Origin: Hysterangium stoloniferum | Lineage: Eukaryota; Basidiomycota; Agaricomycetes; Hysterangiales; Hysterangiaceae | Direction: 5' to 3' | Length of the DNA stretch: 64,000 nt | NCBI GenBank assembly: GCA_015178975.1 | Contig: WHVD01000008.1 | Coordinates: 1 to 64,000, forward strand | Part shown: positions 57,884-64,000 of the stretch, piece by piece | Numbering within the stretch: the stretch's first letter is position 1 | Layout of the letters: each line of letters begins with the position of its first letter | The notes under the pieces: generated by a model | Told to the model about the DNA's origin: nothing | The model's input: only the letters and a program-made list of their open reading frames with translations | Databases searched by the model: none | Translations under genes and position numbers: made by a program

Positions 57884-59927
57884 CTATACTAGGTGTTGAA
57901 GAGCATCTGGGATGCCGCCCCAAGCTTCCTGTGAGGATCCCCCAAGGTCCAAAATGATGTTTCCCCATCGTTCCCTTTTTACTCTGAAGGATTCGGCTAT
58001 TCTCACCCGAGCCAAATCACTAGAATTCCTGTACAAGGAGTCGGCCCATCGTCTGTAGGCTTTCTCTCTGCAACGAACAACTGCGCGGACACTAACCAGT
58101 GGAGCGGAAATCCACGCGAGAAGAGGAGCATTGGGGAGGGGAAACGAAGACGCGGGCAGCGGGGCAGGATCGTGTGGCTGCATGGTGGTCTCTGTGGGAG
58201 GCGTCAGGACGAGGGCCTCGAGTAAATCTACTAAGCCAGCAATAGAGAGGACATTCGCTGAGTCTGGGGGCAGACGGTGAAGCTCCACTATGATGTGCCG
58301 GAACATAGAGAGTTTAATCTCCTGTGCTGCTCGTGCACAGTTCTTCCCCTCTGCGAGATCCTCGAAGGAGAGATAGAAATCCTCCATTATCTCCGACAAC
58401 AGAGCCAGACCGCGACAACCCTTGAGGCTCCCTTGAAGGACTGGTTGCTGAAGTACTGGCACGAGCTCTGATAGCACCCTTCTGACAGGAAACTGTTCGG
58501 AAGGGTAGTTGACAGCTACTCGCATCCAGAAAGTTGTGGATACGGGCTCAGTGAGGGGAACCGCTGTCAAGGACGGGAATAGGAGATTGTCCTCGGAGAG
58601 GAGTGGTGGCTTTCTGCATCTCCTTCACCTTTCTGCTTGCCAGGGGATCAATGACGTCCGGTGTAGGGGGGTCCAAATCGACATCCATTCGCTCTGGTGG
58701 AAGGTCCTGGATAGGGCTACCCCAGGACACGCAATATGAATACGGAGAGTCGGGAGGGATACCCGGTGATGGCGGAAGTTGGGTCGGTACCGGTATAGCT
58801 TTCGGGGAGGGAGAGAGATGAGGTGCCAGAATCGGGGAAGGTTCGCGTTGGGCAGAGGGAGTGTGTGTCGGGTGAAGGATGGGAGGGGGCCTCGACATCC
58901 CAAGTGAGGTTGGGACTGGTACAGCTTTTGAAGAGGGAGGTAAATGAGGTGTTAGAATCGGGGCTGAGGGAGTGTGTGTAGGGTGAATGATGGGAAGGGG
59001 CCTCGACGTTGGCAAGAGATGTGGGACCGGAATTGTGGAAGGTTCGCGTTCCAGTGACTGTTGACTAGGGCGGTGACCCCTCCATACTCTGGATGACAGT
59101 CTCCGCGTTTGTCTTTGTTTGGGGTTGCTGGTTACGAAACGAACTTTAGACGGGAGAAGGAACCCTTCATGGCAATCCTCTCCCAGAGATCGGATGCTAT
59201 ACACGCCATTCCTGTTCTCATCCTCCTCCTCATCCTCGTCCGAGGAAAACTCAATTGGTCCCCTACAGTATCCCTTTTCTTGTTGGGGCAGCGTTTGACC
59301 GTCCCCTCGGGTGAGAACCATGCGTTGCAACTTAATGCGTCGAAGTAGCTCCCAGTCATAAAAGATGGTACCCTCCTTCTCCTTCCAGCTCTTGGTTCCC
59401 GTCGTCCTAATACAAGGCGTCCCACCCTCGCTATCATCGGTCTCTGCGAAGTCGGCCCATTTCTCTCCCGTGGGGGGAAGGATCGGCACGGAAGCTCTGT
59501 TTCCGCATTGCGCTCTGTACTCACGCCGCTGCCGCTTGGAGGGTACTCCTTCTCTTGCTCCCCTCGCCTCCTGTTGACTTCCATACTCAGCACGCCTTTC
59601 TCTTTTGCGGGTGAGTCTCCTTGCGTTGTGTTCTTCCATGAACATTTCCTGCTTCTGCATGCTAGCAGCGACTTCCTCAGATGACGGTCTGACGGAGGGG
59701 CCTAACGGCTTGCTCCAATCTGTACTGGGATTTTTCCCCGGCTCATCACCAAAGGAGAAAGTCGACAGGGGGGTTGATTCTTGGGTACCCCAATTGCTCT
59801 CGACATTGTCTGTACGAGGCACACGGGTGATGAATCCCCTGCCGGTCGTGGATGCACTGGCTGTCGGGGCTCGCGGGACCTTTTTGAACTTAGGGAGGAC
59901 TTGCTTGTTTTGTTGGAAAGGGAGCAT
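57884..59927 (-). pseudogene. ORF3 of A4, the best preserved copy
   Basis: ATG 59927 opens MLPFQQNKQ. The frame is open without a stop for about 460 codons, to a single short indel near 58565 (LDSGSPH, where A2 continues LDSPLPPTEP). It is then open to the normal end at 57884 (LGGSSQEAWGG, ALQHLV). All three CGA codons that are TGA in A1 are still CGA here. Domains: basic N-terminus (PKFKKVPR; RKRERRAEY), WADFAETD / GGTPCIR / FYDWELL / RIKLQ block, acidic DEDEEEDEN run, proline-rich repeats, C-terminal helical domain. It is the best template for any search. Function unknown. Confidence 0.88.
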
Positions 59928-60276
59928 TATAGCACGATAAAAGTGGTGAAGTTGAAGATAGAGGGAAGGGCTGTAGATAGGTGAAGGACGTGGTGTGAAA
60001 GATAAAGAAAATTTATGCGAATTTACGTGTACTTTTTTTATATATATATTGAATTGAAACTCCGCTCGGTTGGTCGTTAAATAAAATTCATTAATTGTGG
60101 CCGGGTTTTGGGGAAATGTGTCCGCTGCCAATTAATGGTTGTCCCAATCGACCGAAGGGATAGAAAAATGAAAAAGAATAAAAGCCAACGAGATGGCCCA
60201 CCGAATAACTGAGATATTTCTGAAAGGAAGTTACAAAAGAAAGGGAATAGATGATTCCTTGAGCGCATATATCCCG
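59928..60276 (-). promoter_or_regulatory. Intergenic region with probable ORF3 promoter (A4)
   Basis: Minus-strand CCAAT boxes, TATATATATAAAAAAA (about 60035-60050) and a CT-rich leader before ATG 59927, as in the other copies. Confidence 0.58.
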
Positions 60277-62047
60277 TTAAATGTTGAACAGTGCCTTGTA
60301 CGCCCTCAAAAGTGCCGGAGCGTTTCTAAGGTCAGTGCTGCTTAACCACGAATCCTCCTCGGGTCCATAACCTTTCCAGCGCACCCTAAATAGCAGACGA
60401 TTTTGCTGTTTCCTATGTCCAACAATAGCTTCGACTTCATATTCTTCGTGATCTGATTTCAACTCTCTTAGGTTCTCAAGTTGGGGTCTCGGACCTAGCT
60501 TGGAAGGAGAGGGTTGATATTTCCGCAGATGATCCCGATTAATGACTGGATGCATAGGATACTCCGGGGGAATCTTAAGCCTAAATACTTGAGAGTTCAA
60601 TTTCTCAAGGACCTCGAATGGTCCAATCCGTCTTTGTATTAGTTTCTTCCCCGTTCCCTTGACTTCCACCAGTTCGAGGGAGTGGGGGTTCACCAATACA
60701 AAGTCTCCCTCAGAGATATCTTCTACAGGTCTTTGCTTCTTGTTATACGCTCGTGCTTGAATCTCTTGGGCTCGAGCGATGGAATCTCGTGCCATCTGCC
60801 GATGATTTTCTAGCTCGAGGATCCATTGGTCGGCCATAGGGCTGTCTGATAGTTCTCTAGGAACTAGGCGCTCATCACCTCCTAGAACTCGAGACATTCC
60901 TCTTGGGAGGTATCCCATTAATAAGAAGGCCGGGGTGTAGTTTGTGGAACTGTGAACAGTCGAGTTGTATGCGTGAACAACTACCTCAATCCACTGGGAC
61001 CAGCTTTCTTTAGCAGAGGCACAATAGGCTCGAAGCATCTGTTCTATGGTCGCGTTCATATTCTCCGTTTGCCCATCCGTTTGAGGATGATGAGCCGAAG
61101 ATACCGCAAGGGTGGTACCATAGATCTTACAGACTTCCCGCCAAAACCTGCAGGTCCATCTCTTATCCCGGTCACAGATTATTCAAGAGGGCAGTCCGAA
61201 GGGGCTTGCTACCTGTTTGACAAATATTCGTGCGAATCCTTCAGCTGTAAGGTTCAAAAAGGTAGGTATTGTAATAGCGTAACGCGTCAATTTATCAACG
61301 GCAACGAAGACTGCGGAATACGAATCCTTTCCTGAATCGGGTAGTCCAGTGATTAAGTCCATAGAAACTACCTCGAATGGCCTAAAAGGTACGTCAGCCG
61401 GTCTGAGGGCTCCTTGACGAGCGGTGCGATCGACTTTGGTTTTTTGGCAGATATCGCAGGTACGTGCGTACGACACGCAATCTTGTAGCATTCTTGGCCA
61501 AAAGAACCGGTCTTTCATCAGGTTGAACAACCGCTGGCCTCCGGCGTGTGCTCCCTCAAAAGGGTTATCATGCACCAACCTTAGAATCGAGTTAATCATG
61601 GTTCTGGGTACACAGACTCGACTTTTCCAGTCTGAGTCGCAAAAGTACAGGAGTCGGTTTGCTCCCATGAAGTAGTGAGAAGGAGTAACAACCGCGTTGG
61701 GTGAAGGGGTATCTAAAGCGTAGAGATTCCTGAAAACCGGGTCCTTTGAATAACCCTCTAGAAATTTCTTTATATATCCCTCCTCGATGCTGATTAGTAG
61801 CTGAGGATGACGCAATGCAAAGTCGGACTTGTCTTCCTGGTCGTTCCTTATTGCGTTATGAGTATCCCATTCTGACCGTCGGACCTTTTGAGTTACTCCG
61901 AAAGGCTCCAGAGAATCGAATATGGTAGAGAAGACCGCTTTCTTAGCGGGTTCATCTTTCCATAGTTTTTCCTCAGTACTCTTGTCCAGAGAAGTCGAGG
62001 TGATAGCCTGCAAATCATCTCTAATAGGACTCACGAAGGCTGGTACC
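60277..62047 (-). pseudogene. Integrase and chromodomain of A4
   Basis: One frame from 62047 to TAA 60277, with a single TGA at 61185-61183 (CGA in A2 and A3, CAA in A1). Zinc-binding domain (HDNPFEGAHAGG, CDICQK), core Asp in SMDLITG, the ICDRDK Asp, Glu in HHPQTDGQTENM, GPF module and chromodomain (EYEVEAIVGHRK to DSWLSS) are all intact. Upstream sequence is cut by B7 within the post-RNase H linker. Confidence 0.94.
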
Positions 62048-64000
62048 TGTAATGTATTAGCCTTATTTTAATACTATTTTCCGAAAAAGGAGTCCAATGC
62101 TCCATCAAAATGTGCAAATACTCAATTCACTGCAAGGTAAAATAATTTAAGTATTTGATATTAATCAGTGGCAGCCTAAATAGACTTAGAACCCCTGAAG
62201 TCAAGAGTTTACTTGAATATATGCACCCAACTTCGCAAAGAAGGTTTTGAGAGCTGCTTGTGCAAGCTTGTTCTTTTTCTGTGATAACAACTACTAAAAT
62301 AAGAATAACAATTTACTGATTCCGAAGCTAGATTTAACTTCAATGCTAGCTAGTTTATATATATTTTATACTATTTGTCAAACAGTAAAAATATCTATAA
62401 ACGGGTCAAAAGATTAGATATAGAATAAAACACTATTTGGCTAATATATGCTTTATTTACACTAACCTACAAGGTCTACTGTGATATTAACTTATCAGGA
62501 TCTTAATGTAGTCTTAAGGATTCTGCAAGGATATTCTCAGTATTTGTTTATGTGAATATGCTTTACTGATTCACAATAAATGAACAAAGGAACAGGATTA
62601 TTTGCAATGTAATAAACAGTCAAATTACTCAACTAGAGGTGACTGAAGTCTTAAACTACAAATAACAATGTAAGGAAAACTAATAATCAGTACTCAATTA
62701 AGAGATGACTATAGTATGAGATTATTTATATATTATTAGTTGATAACCAACAACTCTAACTGAGGTGGAAATAATATATAAAAGATAGCCAACTATTCAG
62801 TTAAGAAGTGGCAAGGGGGAACAAAAGTCAACAACTCAGATTGAGGTGACAGGGAAACAGCAGATCAGTCAACAGCTCAGATTGAGGTGACAAGGGATCT
62901 GATTGGGCCAACAACTCTGATAGAGGTGGCAAGGGTTTCCAACAGCTCAGATAGAGGTGGAATGAGATGTCCAACTGCCCAGATTGGGGTGGAGTAGCCT
63001 GCTTGCTGCAGTGACACACGCAGATGTGGTGGGTTGATGTGATGATATGATTTATTTTTTATTCAAGGCTGGAGCTGAGCTCCTTATATACATTTTAGTC
63101 TGAGACATTTAGAAGATTCTAGAAGATTTAATGATGTCATTCTGGGAGGAGTGATGTCATTTAGAATTTTCTAGAATTTTCTAGAGCATTGTGGAAGGTT
63201 CTAACTACTTCTAAGACACTATAGAATATTCTTGGCATAATGGAACATTGTAGAATTTTATAGAATATTCTACAATATTCTATCTAATATTAGTACCTAT
63301 TAACTAATGTTCCATTGGAAGCCACTGGAATGTTCCAGAGAGTTTCCTGTTTTTGTTGCAGTAGCATATATGATGACATAATGCTCTCGCGCCTGTGCGC
63401 GCGCATGACACCCTTCGCGTCTTGTGACTGTCACGTGTTGTGACAGTCGCGCGCCTCTGTGACCGTCGCGCGCCTCTGTGACCGTCGCGCGCCTCTGTGA
63501 CCGTCGCGCGCCTCTGTGACCGTTGCGCGCCTCTGTGACAACTGTCACCTGTTATGACGGTTGTCACTCGTTGTGACGATTTTCCCGCCCGCCGTGTAAT
63601 AAACGCCAGGCCGGTTTCATATTATTATATAATTATTATATTTACTTTTAGTTAGTTATAAATATAATATTTTATTATAATAATATAAAAATATATATAT
63701 TTCGCCTTGATAATGCGCAAGTATTTCAAATCGCGTTTTGTCGGCGTCGGAGTTTGAAATATCATGTGAATGTCACATGATTACTCGCGCGTTGTGAATA
63801 AGCGCTGAGTCGCCGACATATTAATCAAAAAAGAATAAAAAGTAGAAATTCAATAATTTGCTCAATTTATTAGATAAAAATACAAAATAAATTGTATAAA
63901 TTCAAGATAAATCAAACAAATATTATACAATTTAATTGTCGCAATATAATTACATTTGAATATTTGTTTTCGCAATTTGTTAGGGGAAATTGTTTAAAAA
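62048..64000 (-). repeat. LTR B7, running off the window
   Basis: Minus orientation, starting TGTAATGTATTAGCC at the left. It contains the CACCTC-type minisatellite (62600-63010), the promoter block, the heat-shock-element cluster (63100-63345) and a short 19-bp array. It is nearly identical to B6 outside the array. Its right end and TSD lie outside; the left flank is gtacc. Confidence 0.93.
63444..63538 (-). repeat. 19-bp tandem array in B7, 5 units
   Basis: Five 19-bp units (plus-strand form CCGTCGCGCGCCTCTGTGA or close), against 38 in B6. CpG sites are largely intact, as in B6. Confidence 0.9.

Larger units (their letters stand above)
57216..62047 (-). mobile_element. Ty3/gypsy copy A4, 5' part cut by B7
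   Basis: On the minus strand: integrase, chromodomain, intergenic promoter, nearly intact ORF3, polypurine tract and 3' LTR. The upstream polyprotein is interrupted at 62047 by B7 and continues beyond the window. The left flank pentamer is ataac (57211-57215). Closest relative here is A1. Confidence 0.94.

Noticed and set aside
57884-59927. ORF3 as a retroviral-type envelope gene
   Set aside because: The position fits env, but I see no signal peptide, hydrophobic transmembrane segment or cleavage site; it is basic, acidic and proline-rich.
1-64000. tRNA or rRNA genes
   Set aside because: I found no cloverleaf or rRNA core sequence on either strand; the tRNA-like stretches are only primer binding sites.

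Overview
The window is a nested pile of LTR retrotransposons, almost certainly from a filamentous basidiomycete (probably an agaricomycete). The reasons are chromodomain Ty3/gypsy polymerases, a Ty1/copia gag of the fungal type, many solo LTRs with 5-bp target-site duplications (TSDs), and the only host gene being a kinesin-light-chain-type TPR array of the sort found in fungal NLR/STAND proteins. I see no rRNA, tRNA or CRISPR array and no intact host gene. LTR family names A to G are local to this window. A = gypsy LTR of about 643 bp; D and E = related LTRs of about 630 and 420-643 bp; B = 1.5-2.6 kb LTR with tandem arrays; C = 1.3 kb LTR; F = 0.84 kb LTR; G = single LTR-like piece.

Layout. 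1-4921: 3' part of gypsy copy A1 (integrase, chromodomain, an extra ORF3, 3' LTR). 4922-8228: a foreign gypsy pol fragment and an LTR-like unit G holding a solo A LTR. 8229-57167: eight 42-residue TPR repeats of one minus-strand host gene, cut into six pieces that rejoin in phase when insertions are removed; about 1 kb of gene has become about 49 kb. Left nest: TPR gene > F1 LTR > gag-only copia (10704-24297) > B1 LTR > C2 LTR > gypsy A2 (12559-20254) > E1 LTR. Then B3 (24750-26692). Right nest: gypsy D (26810-55757, TSD cctct at both ends), carrying solo LTRs of D, F and B, and the near-complete A3 (40363-54652, minus, TSD atatc), which itself carries E4 and B6. Then C3 (55832-57099), the truncated gypsy A4 (57216-62047, minus) and B7 running off the end.

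How the main element works. Families A and D share LTR - PBS - gag/protease/RT/RNase H/integrase/chromodomain polyprotein - about 350 bp intergenic region with a TATA box, CCAAT boxes and CT-rich leader - ORF3 (about 680 codons) - G-rich polypurine tract - LTR. Removing insertions from A3 gives an element of about 11.2 kb. ORF3 is present in all five copies, is conserved between the divergent A and D families, and matches nothing I recognise; it is the best candidate for an undescribed component. Family B LTRs carry arrays of perfect heat-shock elements upstream of their TATA box plus a 19-bp repeat array of very variable length. Nearly every premature stop is TGA where another copy has CGA, which points to CpG methylation and deamination.
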